Shown: positions 17,419 through 24,864, numbered from the stretch's first letter. The stretch: 27,774 nt of DNA from Roseiarcus sp049509635 (GCA_049509635.1 JBEKZS010000044.1:1-27774), one strand, 5' to 3'. Made by a program: numbers and translations. The notes: generated from the sequence alone by a model not told the origin.

Positions 17419-17520
17419 AACCCTTTCGGCGCGGAAATATTTGGAAATTCATTTCTCGGCCGATCGAGGGACATCAGAGGGTTGCAGGCAAAAGGAAGCC
17501 CGCGCGGCGGTCTGGGCCGG
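17419..17520 (+). repeat. 102-bp element, copy 2 of 3
   Basis: It begins AACCCTTTCGG, 158 bases after copy 1, and keeps the same 102-base length. A GC hairpin again follows the core (9-base arms at 17499-17507 and 17525-17533). The bases to the left (ATCGCCCG before AAACCC) are shared with copy 3, so the true unit is about 141-158 bases. Confidence 0.9.
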
Positions 17521-17559
17521 CCCCCCGCGCGGGGCGGCGCCCCGAGCCGCATCGCCGGA

Positions 17560-17662
17560 AACCCGTTCGGTGCGGAATTATTTGGAAATTCATTTCTCGG
17601 CCGATCGAGGGAAATCAGAGGGTTGAAGGCAAAAGGAAGCCCGCGCGGGGGCTCTGGGCGCG
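17560..17662 (+). repeat. 102-bp element, copy 3 of 3
   Basis: It begins AACCCGTTCGG, 141 bases after copy 2, and differs from it at about 8 positions plus one inserted C near the end. Its right flank (TCTGGGCGCGCCGCCGTC) matches the flank after copy 1. The second arm of the hairpin seen in copies 1 and 2 is missing here. Confidence 0.9.
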
Positions 17663-17752
17663 CCGCCGTCTCCCGCCCGATCGCGCTGACCGAGGCGGCG
17701 GGCGGCGGCGTGGCGACGGCGGGGTCGGACATCCCGGGCTCCTGTGGAGGGG

Positions 17753-17781
17753 CGAATGATCGCACTGTAGCCGATCATTCG
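17753..17781. promoter_or_regulatory. Perfect 10-bp inverted repeat at an AT-rich pocket
   Basis: CGAATGATCG (17753-17762) and CGATCATTCG (17772-17781) flank a 9-base loop. The next 40 bases (to about 17820) are unusually AT-rich for this DNA. No T-run follows on either strand, so it is not a standard terminator; a protein-binding site or a structured RNA end is possible. On the minus strand CTTGAG lies at 17805-17800, a good -35 match, but the matching -10 is weak. Confidence 0.45.
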
Positions 17782-17957
17782 GAATTTGGGAAGAACTATC
17801 TCAAGCTTCTATTTTACAGATGTCTTGGCCACGCGCGCGAGGACGGTTTCTCGACAACAGCGCTGGCCAATCCCGATATCGGCAAGGCGGGCTCGCGCGG
17901 GATCGACGCGCGCGGCGATCCGTCGGCGCGCCGAATGTCTGCGCGCCCGGCCAGCCG

Positions 17958-19154
17958 TTACGCGGTCGTCGCGGCCCGGGCTGCGGGCGCCGCGGGCCGC
18001 GGCGCAAATCCGCCATAGAGGGCGAGCGTCTGGGCGATGACGATCGGCGAGGCGAATTCGCGCTCCGCCCGCAGCCGACCGGCCGCCCCGAAGCGGCGGC
18101 GCAGCGCCGGATCCTCGATCAGCCTGCGCAGCGCCGCGGCGAGCGCCGCCGGGTCGCGCGGGGGAACCAGCAGGCCGTTGACGTCCGCCCGCACCGCGTC
18201 CCGGCAGCCCGGAATGTCGGTCGAAACGATCGCCAGCCCGGCGGCCATCGCTTCCAGCAGGCATTTGGGCAGCCCTTCGCCATAGGCCGAGGGCAGGCAG
18301 AAGACGTGGCTGCGCGCCAGGATCGCCGGAACGTCGTCGCGGTGGCCCAGCCACTCGACGACCCCTTCGTCCCGCCAGCGGCGCAGCTGATCCTCGGGCA
18401 CGGAAGCCGGACTCTTCGGATCCGGGGCCCCGACCAGCCAGAATCGCGCCGCAACCCGCTGCGCGCGAAGCGAGCTCGCGGCCTCGACGAACTCGCCGAT
18501 CCCCTTGGCCCAGAGCATCCGGCTGACCAGCGTGACGACCGGCGCGCCGGCCGGTTCGACCGCCTGCGGATAGACGGCGACGTCGACGCCGGCGCCGCGG
18601 ATCAGGACCGCGTCCTCCGCCCGCACCGCGCCCCCGTCGACGAGGCTCCTGAGGTCATCGCCGTTCTCGAACACCACCTTGCTTCCCCGCGGGTTGATCA
18701 ACAGGCGCAGCGCCAGGCGGACGAGCGGACGCAGCAACCTGGATTTGAGGCTCCGCGAAGTGAACACCAGGCCCATCCCGACCGGCGCGTTGACGATGCC
18801 GCGCAGCCCGGCCAGACGCGCGGCGATCGACCCGTAGAGCAGCGGCTTCAGCCCGATCTGATGCGCCAGGTCGGGCCGGATCCGCCGGTAGATCGCCAGG
18901 ATCGCCCGCACCGTGCCGATCTCGGCGAGCGGATTGAGCCCCTGCCGGCTCAGCGGGATCGCCGCGAAGCCGAGCCCGGCCGCGCGAATCTCCGCCGAGC
19001 GCCCGTTGTCGTTGGCGAGCACGGTAACCTCGTAGCCGGCGTCTCGCGCCGCGACCGCCCGCTCGAGGAAATGCGAGCAGAAGAACCAGTCCTCGGTCAG
19101 CAGCATCACGAGTTTCGGCTTCCCCTGCGGGGTCGGCGTCGGGTTCGCTGTCAT
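17958..19154 (-). CDS. Glycosyltransferase family 4
   Basis: The 398-residue GT-B glycosyltransferase has no membrane helix. The N-terminal Rossmann half begins KLVMLLTEDWFFCSHFLERAVAARDAG and the donor-binding half includes LVSRMLWAKGIGEFVEA and VEWLGHRDDVPAILARSHVFCLPS. The nucleotide-sugar motif EGLPKCLLEAMAAGLAIV gives the E-x7-E pair typical of GT4 retaining enzymes. The nearest style is the PglA/WbpZ/CapM-like group that adds a sugar to a lipid-linked or surface glycan; donor and acceptor cannot be read from the sequence. It follows the monooxygenase gene on the same strand after 142 bases. No other glycan gene is nearby, so it is an orphan here. ATG 19154 has a weak ribosome site. Confidence 0.88.
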   Translation of the reverse strand: MTANPTPTPQGKPKLVMLLTEDWFFCSHFLERAVAARDAGYEVTVLANDNGRSAEIRAAGLGFAAIPLSRQGLNPLAEIGTVRAILAIYRRIRPDLAHQIGLKPLLYGSIAARLAGLRGIVNAPVGMGLVFTSRSLKSRLLRPLVRLALRLLINPRGSKVVFENGDDLRSLVDGGAVRAEDAVLIRGAGVDVAVYPQAVEPAGAPVVTLVSRMLWAKGIGEFVEAASSLRAQRVAARFWLVGAPDPKSPASVPEDQLRRWRDEGVVEWLGHRDDVPAILARSHVFCLPSAYGEGLPKCLLEAMAAGLAIVSTDIPGCRDAVRADVNGLLVPPRDPAALAAALRRLIEDPALRRRFGAAGRLRAEREFASPIVIAQTLALYGGFAPRPAAPAARAATTA

Positions 19155-19296
19155 CGCTCGATTCCGCGGGATCGACGCGACCTCCGCGGCCGCCGGGAGG
19201 CGGTGGGATAGCCGGCCGCCGCCGGCCCGACAAGCCGCCGTCGGGGTCGCGGCGCGCCGGGCGCTCGCTGCCGGTCGCCGTCGCGATCGCCCGCGA

Positions 19297-20532
19297 TCAG
19301 GAAGTCGGCGCGCGCATCATTCTCGGCGTCGAGAAATGCGGCGACACGCCCTCGCGCATCACGAAGCGCCGCAGCGGCCCGATCGCGGCGAGCGCGGTCA
19401 GGCCGAGTCCGCGGATGAGGTCGATCGGCGGCAGCGCGGCGAGCAGCGAAGCGTTGAGCCCGTTGACCGCGCCCGAACGCAGCGCGACGTCGGGACGCCG
19501 CGCGTCGGCGTAGCGCGAGAGCGCGGCCGCAGCGCCGGTGTCGCGCCCGGCGCCGCGCGCCTCGCTCGCCGCCTCGATCAGATGGGCGACATCGCGCAGG
19601 CCGAGGTTGAGCCCCTGGGCGCCGATCGGCGGAAACACATGGGCGGCGTCGCCGAGCAGCGCGAGCCGCCGTCCGACCGGGCGCGCCGCGGTCTGCGAAA
19701 TCATCGCAAACAGCCCGCGCCCGCCTTCGATCCGCATCCGCCCCAGCATCGACTGGCATTGCGCCTCGATCGCTTCGGCCAGCGCGGCGTCGTCGAGTCC
19801 GGCGCGGCGTCGCGCCGCCGGGTTCGCCATCAGCCAGACCAGGCTCGACCGCGCGCCGCCGGCCGGCGAATCGGGCAGCGGCACCAGCGTGAACGGCCCC
19901 GACCGCGTGTGGAATTCGGTCGAGGCGTCGCAGTGCGGACGCGAATGGCGGAGGATCAGCGTCAGCGCGGTCTGCGGAAAGGCGCGCATCGAGGCGTCGA
20001 TGCCGGCCGCCTTGCGCGCCGGCGAGCCGCGCCCGTCGGCCGCCGCCACGAGCCGGGCGCGGATCACGGCGCCCCCCTGGCAGCGCGCCGTCGCCAGATC
20101 GTCGCCGAATTCATAGGCCTCGACGCGGCCTTCGACGAGTCGCAAGCCCCGGGTTGCGCGCGCGGCGCGCTCGAGCACTTCGAGCAGCCGCGCGTTCTCG
20201 ACGTTCCAGCCGAACGCGTCCAGACCGATCTCGCTGCTGCGGAATTCGATCGGCGGCGGCGCCCAGAGGCCGCCGGTGTCGTCGATGATCCGCAAGATCC
20301 GGAGCGGCGCCGCCTGCGTCTCGACGGCCGGCCACAGGTCGAGCCGCTCGAGCAGACGGATGGAGCTGTCGAACAGCGCGACCGTCCGTCCGTTGGCGAG
20401 GCGTTCCGGCGCGCCGCACAGCACGACGTCGAAGCCCGATCGGGCAAAGCCGATCGCGGCGACGAAACCGGCGAGCCCGGCGCCGACGACCAGGACTTCG
20501 CAGGAGACGGCTTCATCGGGCGCCCGGTCCAT
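19297..20532 (-). CDS. UbiH/UbiF/COQ6-family FAD-dependent monooxygenase
   Basis: The 411-residue flavoprotein has the ubiquinone-hydroxylase layout: the FAD-binding GxGxxG as VVGAGLAGFVAAIGFARSG (15-33), the DG motif VAAADGRGSPARKAAGI near 160-177, and the second FAD motif LLGDAAHVFPPIGAQGLNLGLRD. It would hydroxylate the benzoquinone ring during ubiquinone synthesis; which carbon is attacked (UbiH, UbiF, UbiI, UbiL or UbiM role) cannot be told by eye. The start is ATG 20532, with AAGGAT about 10 bases upstream; the longer frame to 20796 adds an Arg-rich leader and overlaps pcs. A -10-like CTATAA on the minus strand (20633-20628) lies about 95 bases upstream. Confidence 0.88.
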   Translation of the reverse strand: MDRAPDEAVSCEVLVVGAGLAGFVAAIGFARSGFDVVLCGAPERLANGRTVALFDSSIRLLERLDLWPAVETQAAPLRILRIIDDTGGLWAPPPIEFRSSEIGLDAFGWNVENARLLEVLERAARATRGLRLVEGRVEAYEFGDDLATARCQGGAVIRARLVAAADGRGSPARKAAGIDASMRAFPQTALTLILRHSRPHCDASTEFHTRSGPFTLVPLPDSPAGGARSSLVWLMANPAARRRAGLDDAALAEAIEAQCQSMLGRMRIEGGRGLFAMISQTAARPVGRRLALLGDAAHVFPPIGAQGLNLGLRDVAHLIEAASEARGAGRDTGAAAALSRYADARRPDVALRSGAVNGLNASLLAALPPIDLIRGLGLTALAAIGPLRRFVMREGVSPHFSTPRMMRAPTS

Positions 20533-20761
20533 CACGCGATCCTTGTTGGCGGCCGCGCACGGCGCCGGCGGCGTCGAATCCGGACGAGCCCGCCTGCCGC
20601 GCCGCCGCGAACGTCTCGATCGCCCGCTTATAGCGCGAACGCCGGCGCGCGCGAATTTGCCGATTCGACGCATGCGTGCTTGTGTCCGCTTTCCGACGAA
20701 CGCCCGAATCCATGCGGCCTTCGGGAATCCGCGCGGGCGGGAGGCGGGGGGCGCAGCCGCG

Positions 20762-21490
20762 ATGAGCCTGGCGAACAAACGCATGCCCATGCGCAACGCG
20801 GCCGGCTTTCTGGTCCATGTCCTGACCGCGTCCGGGGGCGCGGTCGCCCTGCTCGCCCTCTACGCGGCGATCGAGCGGGACTTTCCGACCGCTTTCGCCT
20901 GGCTCGGGCTGGCGATGTTCATCGACGGAATCGACGGAACGCTGGCGCGCGCCGCCCGCGTCACCGAGACCGCGGCGACGATCGACGGCGCCACGCTGGA
21001 CCTCATCATCGACTTTCTGACCTACGTCGTCGCGCCGATCGTCGCGGTCTGGCGGTCCGACCTGATGCCGACGACGGTCGCGTTCTGGATCGGCCTCGTC
21101 GTGACCATCGCCTCGGCGCTCTATTTCGCCGACACGCGGATGAAGACCGCCGACAATTGGTTTCGCGGGTTTCCCGCGCTCTGGAACGTGTTCGTCCTCT
21201 ATCTCTTCGTGTTCCGCCCGCCCTGGCTGGTCAACGCCGCGGCGATGCTGGCGGCCGCGGCGCTGATGTTCGCGCCGATCGTGTTCGTGCATCCGCTGAG
21301 GGTCGTGCGGATGCGCCTGTGGACGGTCGCGGCGAGCGTCGCCTGGTTCCTGTTCGCCGCCGTGGCGATCGCCGAACGGCTCGAACCCGGCTTCTGGATC
21401 AAGCTCGGCCTCGTGGCGACCGCCCTCTACTTCTGCGGGTTGCCGCTGCTGCGCCACTCGCCCTGGGCGCACGACGACGGGATCGCCTGA
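20762..21490 (+). CDS. pcs: Phosphatidylcholine synthase (CDP-diacylglycerol:choline)
   Basis: The 242-residue inner-membrane enzyme joins choline to CDP-diacylglycerol in one step, giving phosphatidylcholine and CMP. About eight hydrophobic segments are visible. The CDP-alcohol phosphatidyltransferase motif is intact in its Pcs form: D58-G59-x2-A62-R63, then after 12 residues G76-x3-D80-x3-D84. The neighbouring DGIDGTLAR and FADTRMKTADNWFRGFPALWN segments are typical of rhizobial Pcs and distinguish it from PgsA or PssA. ATG 20762 follows a purine-rich GGAGGCGGGG about 10 bases away; an alternative ATG lies at 20786. It is transcribed divergently from the monooxygenase gene, with 229 bases between the starts. 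Confidence 0.94.
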   Translation: MSLANKRMPMRNAAGFLVHVLTASGGAVALLALYAAIERDFPTAFAWLGLAMFIDGIDGTLARAARVTETAATIDGATLDLIIDFLTYVVAPIVAVWRSDLMPTTVAFWIGLVVTIASALYFADTRMKTADNWFRGFPALWNVFVLYLFVFRPPWLVNAAAMLAAAALMFAPIVFVHPLRVVRMRLWTVAASVAWFLFAAVAIAERLEPGFWIKLGLVATALYFCGLPLLRHSPWAHDDGIA

Positions 21491-21528
21491 GTCCGGCCGC
21501 CGACCGCGGGCGGCTGCGCCGTAGACGC

Positions 21529-21558
21529 CTTGCCGCGGCGCGATGAATCTTGCTATAG
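21529..21558 (+). promoter_or_regulatory. Promoter of tRNA-Cys
   Basis: CTTGCC (21529-21534) and CTATAG (21553-21558) are 18 bases apart and match the alphaproteobacterial CTTGAC/CTATAT pattern at five of six positions each. The start would fall near 21565, about 27 bases before the mature tRNA 5' end. Confidence 0.6.
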
Positions 21559-21591
21559 CCCGTCGCGCCGCGGCGGACTTCGCCGCAGCAC

Positions 21592-21665
21592 GGCCTCGTG
21601 GCGGAGTGGCTACGCAGAGGACTGCAAATCCTTGCACCCCGGTTCGATTCCGGGCGAGGCCTCCA
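21592..21665 (+). tRNA. tRNA-Cys (anticodon GCA)
   Basis: The full cloverleaf can be drawn. The acceptor arms GGCCTCG and CGAGGCC pair fully. The D stem is GCG/CGC. The anticodon stem GAGGA/TCCTT (one G-T pair) holds loop CTGCAAA with GCA. The T stem CCCGG/CCGGG holds TTCGATT. The discriminator is T, as expected for tRNA-Cys, and CCA is encoded. It lies 25 bases before the methyltransferase gene, with no terminator between. Confidence 0.97.
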
Positions 21666-21690
21666 CCACCGTCCCAAGCGAGCGTCGCCG

Positions 21691-22359
21691 ATGGCTCAAA
21701 CGATTTCCGCCGACGAATGGGCCGTGCGCCGGCGCCACATGGTGGAAGGCCAGCTGCGCGCCTGCGACGTCACCGACCTGGCGGTCCTGGCCGCCTTCGG
21801 GCGAATTCCGCGCGAGGCGTTCGTCGCCCCCGCCTTCGCCTCGCTCGCCTACGCCGACCGGCAGATTCCCGCCCTCGGCGCGCACGGGCGCGCGCTGCTC
21901 GCGCCGATGGTGCTGGCCAGACTGGTCCAGGCCGCCGGCGTTCGCGCGGGCGACCGGGCGCTCGACGTCGCCGGAGGGTCGGGCTATGGCGCGATGATCC
22001 TGGCCGCGCTCGGCGCCGAAGTCGTCGCGCTCGAATCGGACGCGGACGCGGCCGCGCAGGCCAAGGCCCTGACGGCCGGCGCAGCCGGGGTGGCGAGCGT
22101 CGTCGGCGATTTCGCCACGCCTGCGCCGGGCGGACCGTTCGACCTCATTCTCGTCAACGGCGCCTTCGGGCGCAGCCCGGACGAACTGCTCGACCAGCTG
22201 GCGGCCGGCGGCCGGCTGGTCGGCGTCGATTCCTCGCTCGGCGCGCCCAAGGCGGTGCTCATCGAACGGGTCGGCGGGGTCGCCAGCCGGCGCGTCCTGT
22301 TCGACGCGGCGGCGCCGAATCTCGAAGCGTTTTCGCCGCATCCGAGTTTTGCGTTCTGA
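21691..22359 (+). CDS. pcm: PIMT-like protein-L-isoaspartate O-methyltransferase family protein
   Basis: The 222-residue Rossmann methyltransferase binds S-adenosylmethionine through LDVAGGSGYGAMILA (91-105), with EVVALESDAD as the acidic ribose-binding strand and GPFDLILVNGAF as motif II. REAFVAPAFASLAYAD resembles the PIMT N-terminal block. The substrate loop is unlike classical PIMT: where Pcm has the TISQP region, this reads RALLAPMVLARLVQ. It is therefore likely the divergent alphaproteobacterial paralog found next to tolC, and isoaspartate repair activity is not assured. ATG 21691 is used because the frame upstream runs through the tRNA. It may be transcribed from the tRNA promoter. Confidence 0.82.
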   Translation: MAQTISADEWAVRRRHMVEGQLRACDVTDLAVLAAFGRIPREAFVAPAFASLAYADRQIPALGAHGRALLAPMVLARLVQAAGVRAGDRALDVAGGSGYGAMILAALGAEVVALESDADAAAQAKALTAGAAGVASVVGDFATPAPGGPFDLILVNGAFGRSPDELLDQLAAGGRLVGVDSSLGAPKAVLIERVGGVASRRVLFDAAAPNLEAFSPHPSFAF

Positions 22360-22367
22360 GGACCCGA

Positions 22368-22389
22368 AGTGTCGCATAATTGCGACGCT
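22368..22389 (+). terminator. Hairpin after pcm
   Basis: A 9-base stem (AGTGTCGCA with TGCGACGCT, one G-T pair) closes a TAAT loop 8 bases after the pcm stop. No T-run follows, so it is a partial terminator or a protective stem. Its inner part GTCGCA-N4-TGCGAC is also a perfect DNA dyad. Confidence 0.4.
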
Positions 22390-22429
22390 CGGCAAATTTG
22401 CGGCGGCTCGGCCGCCATCTCCCGAAGCA

Positions 22430-22460
22430 TTGGTGGCCCCCCGCCGACAAACGCCTATAG
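22430..22460 (+). promoter_or_regulatory. Candidate tolC promoter
   Basis: CTATAG at 22455-22460 is a strong alphaproteobacterial -10. The best -35, TTGGTG at 22430-22435, is 19 bases upstream and weak. Transcription would begin near 22467, giving a leader of about 150 bases before the tolC ATG. Confidence 0.38.
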
Positions 22461-22465
22461 TGGCT

Positions 22466-22480
22466 GCTCCGAGTCGGAGC
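22466..22480. promoter_or_regulatory. Perfect palindrome at the predicted tolC transcript start
   Basis: GCTCCGAGTCGGAGC is a perfect 7+1+7 dyad placed 5 bases after the -10 box. This is where a repressor such as a TetR- or MarR-type regulator often binds. No regulator gene is adjacent, so the regulator is unknown. Confidence 0.42.
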
Positions 22481-22614
22481 GTCGGCCCGATGATTGACGG
22501 TCGGGCGGCCTTGTCGTTGAATTGAGGGATTGCCGCGGTTCGACGCCCGATTGCGTTTGCGCCGCGGCGAATGTCGGGGGCGCCGGGCAAAGGCGCGCCG
22601 AAATTGGGGCGTCA

Positions 22615-24045
22615 ATGTCGGTTTACGGGGTCGGATCGAAGGCGCTGCGCGCCTCTCGTCGCAGTTGGGGCTTGCGCGCGCTCGCCCTGATCGCGGCGAT
22701 CGTCGGCGTGGGCGTCGGCGGCGCGGCGGCCGAAACCGTCGGCGGGGCCCTGATCAAGGCCTATTTCAACAATCCGGACATCAATCAGCAGCGCGCCGCG
22801 GTCCGCGCCAGCGACGAAAACGTGCCCAAGGCGACCGCCGGCTACCGACCGACCGTCAGCGCGGAGGCGGACGCCGCGGTCCAGCAGACCTCCGGCGGCT
22901 TGCCGGCGTCCGCCGGCGGCCCGTTCTCGCTTTTTTCGCGGCCGCGCGGCTACGGCCTGACCGTCAACCAGACGCTGTGGAACGGCGAGCGGACGTTCAA
23001 TTCCGTGCGGCAGGCCGAATCCGGCGTGATGGCGGCGCGCGAGACGCTGCGCAACACCGAACAGAACGTCCTGCTCGACGCCGTCACCTTTTACATGAAC
23101 GTCTTGCGCGACACCGCGATTCTCGACCTCGACCGCAACAATGTCGAGGTGCTGCAGGAGCAGCTGCGGCAGACGCGCGACCGCTTCACCGTCGGCGAGG
23201 TCACCCGCACCGACGTCGCCCAGGCCGAGGCGAGCCTCGCCGGCGCCCAGGCGACCGCGCTGGCGGCGCAGTCGACCCTGCAGACCTCGATCGCCAACTA
23301 CCGCCAGACGATCGGCGACGAGCCGAGGAACCTGGCGCCGGTGAAGCCGGTCGAAAAGCCGCTGCCCAAGACCCTCGCCGAGGCGATCTCGATCTCCCTG
23401 GTCGAACATCCCGCCATCGTCGGTTCGCTGTTCGGGGTCGACGCCGCCGCGCTCAACATCAAGATCATCGAGGGCGCGCTCTATCCGACCGTCGGCCTGA
23501 CCGGGCAGGTGTCGCAGCGCTTCGACGTGGCCGGCGACCCGGTCCCCAACAACAGCCTGACCGCTTCGCTGATGGGCCAGATCACCGTGCCGATCTACGA
23601 CGGCGGCACGACCTACGCCTCGACGCGCCAGGCCAAGGAGCAGCTCGGCCAGCAGGAATTGCAGACCGACCTGCAGCGCGACAGGGTGCGCGCGGCGGTG
23701 GTTTCGGCCTGGGGCGTCAACGAGAATTCGGTCAGCATCATCCGCTCGGCGAAGGCCCAGGTCGCCGCCGCGGAAATCGCCCTCGCCGGCGTTCGCGAGG
23801 AGGCCAAGGTCGGCCAGCGCACGACCTTCGACGTGCTGACCGCGCAGCAGACGCTGCTGAACGCGCGCGTCCAGCTGGTCTCGGCGCAGCACGACCAGGT
23901 CGTCGCGTCCTATTCGGTGCTGTCGGCGGTCGGCCGGCTCTCGACGGTCAATCTCGGCCTGCTCGCGACCCAATACGATCCGAAAGTGCATTTCGACCAG
24001 GTCAAGGACAAATGGTTCGGTCTGCGCACGCCAGACGGTCGCTGA
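22615..24045 (+). CDS. tolC: TolC-family outer-membrane channel protein
   Basis: The 476-residue protein has a signal peptide with hydrophobic core LRALALIAAIVGVGVGG and probable cleavage after AAA before ETVGG. Two repeats of the outer-membrane efflux protein domain follow. The first has LIKAYFNNPDINQQRAAV and the beta-strand part around GYGLTVNQTLWNGERTF. The second has AISISLVEHPAIVGSLFGVDA and GQITVPIYDGGTTYASTRQ. RFTVGEVTRTDVAQAEASL and GQRTTFDVLTAQQTLLNARVQLV are the classic helix-turn segments. It forms the trimeric exit duct for type I secretion and RND pumps. The ATG at 22615 is followed by a normal signal peptide; the longer frame to 22522 has none at its start. The order pcm-tolC-popZ-valS is typical of Hyphomicrobiales. 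Confidence 0.95.
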   Translation: MSVYGVGSKALRASRRSWGLRALALIAAIVGVGVGGAAAETVGGALIKAYFNNPDINQQRAAVRASDENVPKATAGYRPTVSAEADAAVQQTSGGLPASAGGPFSLFSRPRGYGLTVNQTLWNGERTFNSVRQAESGVMAARETLRNTEQNVLLDAVTFYMNVLRDTAILDLDRNNVEVLQEQLRQTRDRFTVGEVTRTDVAQAEASLAGAQATALAAQSTLQTSIANYRQTIGDEPRNLAPVKPVEKPLPKTLAEAISISLVEHPAIVGSLFGVDAAALNIKIIEGALYPTVGLTGQVSQRFDVAGDPVPNNSLTASLMGQITVPIYDGGTTYASTRQAKEQLGQQELQTDLQRDRVRAAVVSAWGVNENSVSIIRSAKAQVAAAEIALAGVREEAKVGQRTTFDVLTAQQTLLNARVQLVSAQHDQVVASYSVLSAVGRLSTVNLGLLATQYDPKVHFDQVKDKWFGLRTPDGR

Positions 24046-24243
24046 CGCGAAGATTTTGTGATAGGGACGCTATTCCATCGACTCGCGGGCGTCGGCGGGC
24101 GGAGCGTTCGAGTTGAACTTTGGGTCCGTCGCGAGAAACCGTTCGGTTCGGCGTCCGGAACAGGTGACCTTAGACCCGCGTCTGGCGTCAGGCGCGGACC
24201 ATCCAACTGAGCAGGGCGCGGCCGGCGCTCCGGGGCAGAGGCC
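24046..24243. other. Spacer between tolC and popZ
   Basis: I see no gene and no clear terminator in these 198 bases. The sequence is slightly AT-richer at its left end. No -35/-10 pair good enough to report was found, although the length suggests that popZ has its own promoter. Confidence 0.3.
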
Positions 24244-24864
24244 ATGAACGCAACCAATTCGTCTTCGGCGGACAAGGAGCTGGAATCCCTCCGCCGCGCG
24301 CAACGCGCCTACGAGCCGTCGATGGAGGAGATACTCGCCTCGATCCGCAGCATCATCGCCGACGACAAGGAGAGCCCGGCCGCGCCCGCCGCAGCCCCGA
24401 AGCCCGCCGTCCCGGGCGGGCCGCAGATCGTCTATTCCAAGGATTCGCCGACGCTCCAGCCTCCCGCCGCTCCGCCGACCGCCGCGCCGCCGCCGGCCGC
24501 GCCGCCGCCGGCCGCCGCGCCGGTCGAAGCCGCGCCCGCACCCGCGCCGACGCCGCCGCGGGTCGCGTGGGAAAAACCGGCCCCGCGGGTTCAGGCCGCG
24601 CCGCCCGCGCCGACGCCGTCGCCGGCCGAGGCCGCGCCGATCGTGGAGGAGCCGTTCGTCTCGCCGTCGACCGACGCCGCGGTCTCCGCCTCGTTCGGCG
24701 CCCTCTCGGCCAGCGTCGCCCTGCAGAACTCCGAGATGATCGACGGCCTTGCCCGCGAGATGCTGCGTCCGATGCTGAAGACCTGGCTCGACGACAACCT
24801 GCCGAGCCTGGTCGAGCGGCTCGTGCGCGCCGAGATCCAGCGTGTCGCGCGCGGCGGTCGCTAG
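24244..24864 (+). CDS. popZ: PopZ-type polar organising protein (DUF2497)
   Basis: The 206-residue protein has the three-part PopZ layout. A short N-terminal helix, EPSMEEILASIRSIIADD (25-42), binds partner proteins. A Pro/Ala-rich disordered linker spans about 45-145. The C-terminal oligomerisation helices are MIDGLAREMLRPMLKTWLDD and NLPSLVERLVRAEIQRVARG. In Caulobacter and Agrobacterium PopZ builds a polar condensate that anchors ParB and the chromosome origin. The linker is acidic in Caulobacter, but here it is mainly Pro and Ala with fewer acidic residues, and it includes a 15-base tandem duplication at 24484-24513. The ATG at 24244 fits the family start. The position just before valS is conserved in relatives. 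Confidence 0.9.
   Translation: MNATNSSSADKELESLRRAQRAYEPSMEEILASIRSIIADDKESPAAPAAAPKPAVPGGPQIVYSKDSPTLQPPAAPPTAAPPPAAPPPAAAPVEAAPAPAPTPPRVAWEKPAPRVQAAPPAPTPSPAEAAPIVEEPFVSPSTDAAVSASFGALSASVALQNSEMIDGLAREMLRPMLKTWLDDNLPSLVERLVRAEIQRVARGGR

Noticed and set aside
12846..17452. Long minus-strand frames of 805 and 833 codons
   Set aside because: They oppose ntrX, dat, hfq and hflX and have the same antisense composition. One only continues into the repeat array by chance.
17261..17662. CRISPR array
   Set aside because: The repeats are about 102 bp, only three, imperfect, and the intervals are GC-rich sequence related to each other, not unique spacers.
21598..21690. Extended N-terminus of the methyltransferase
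   Set aside because: The extra 31 codons read straight through the tRNA-Cys gene; the family start is ATG 21691.
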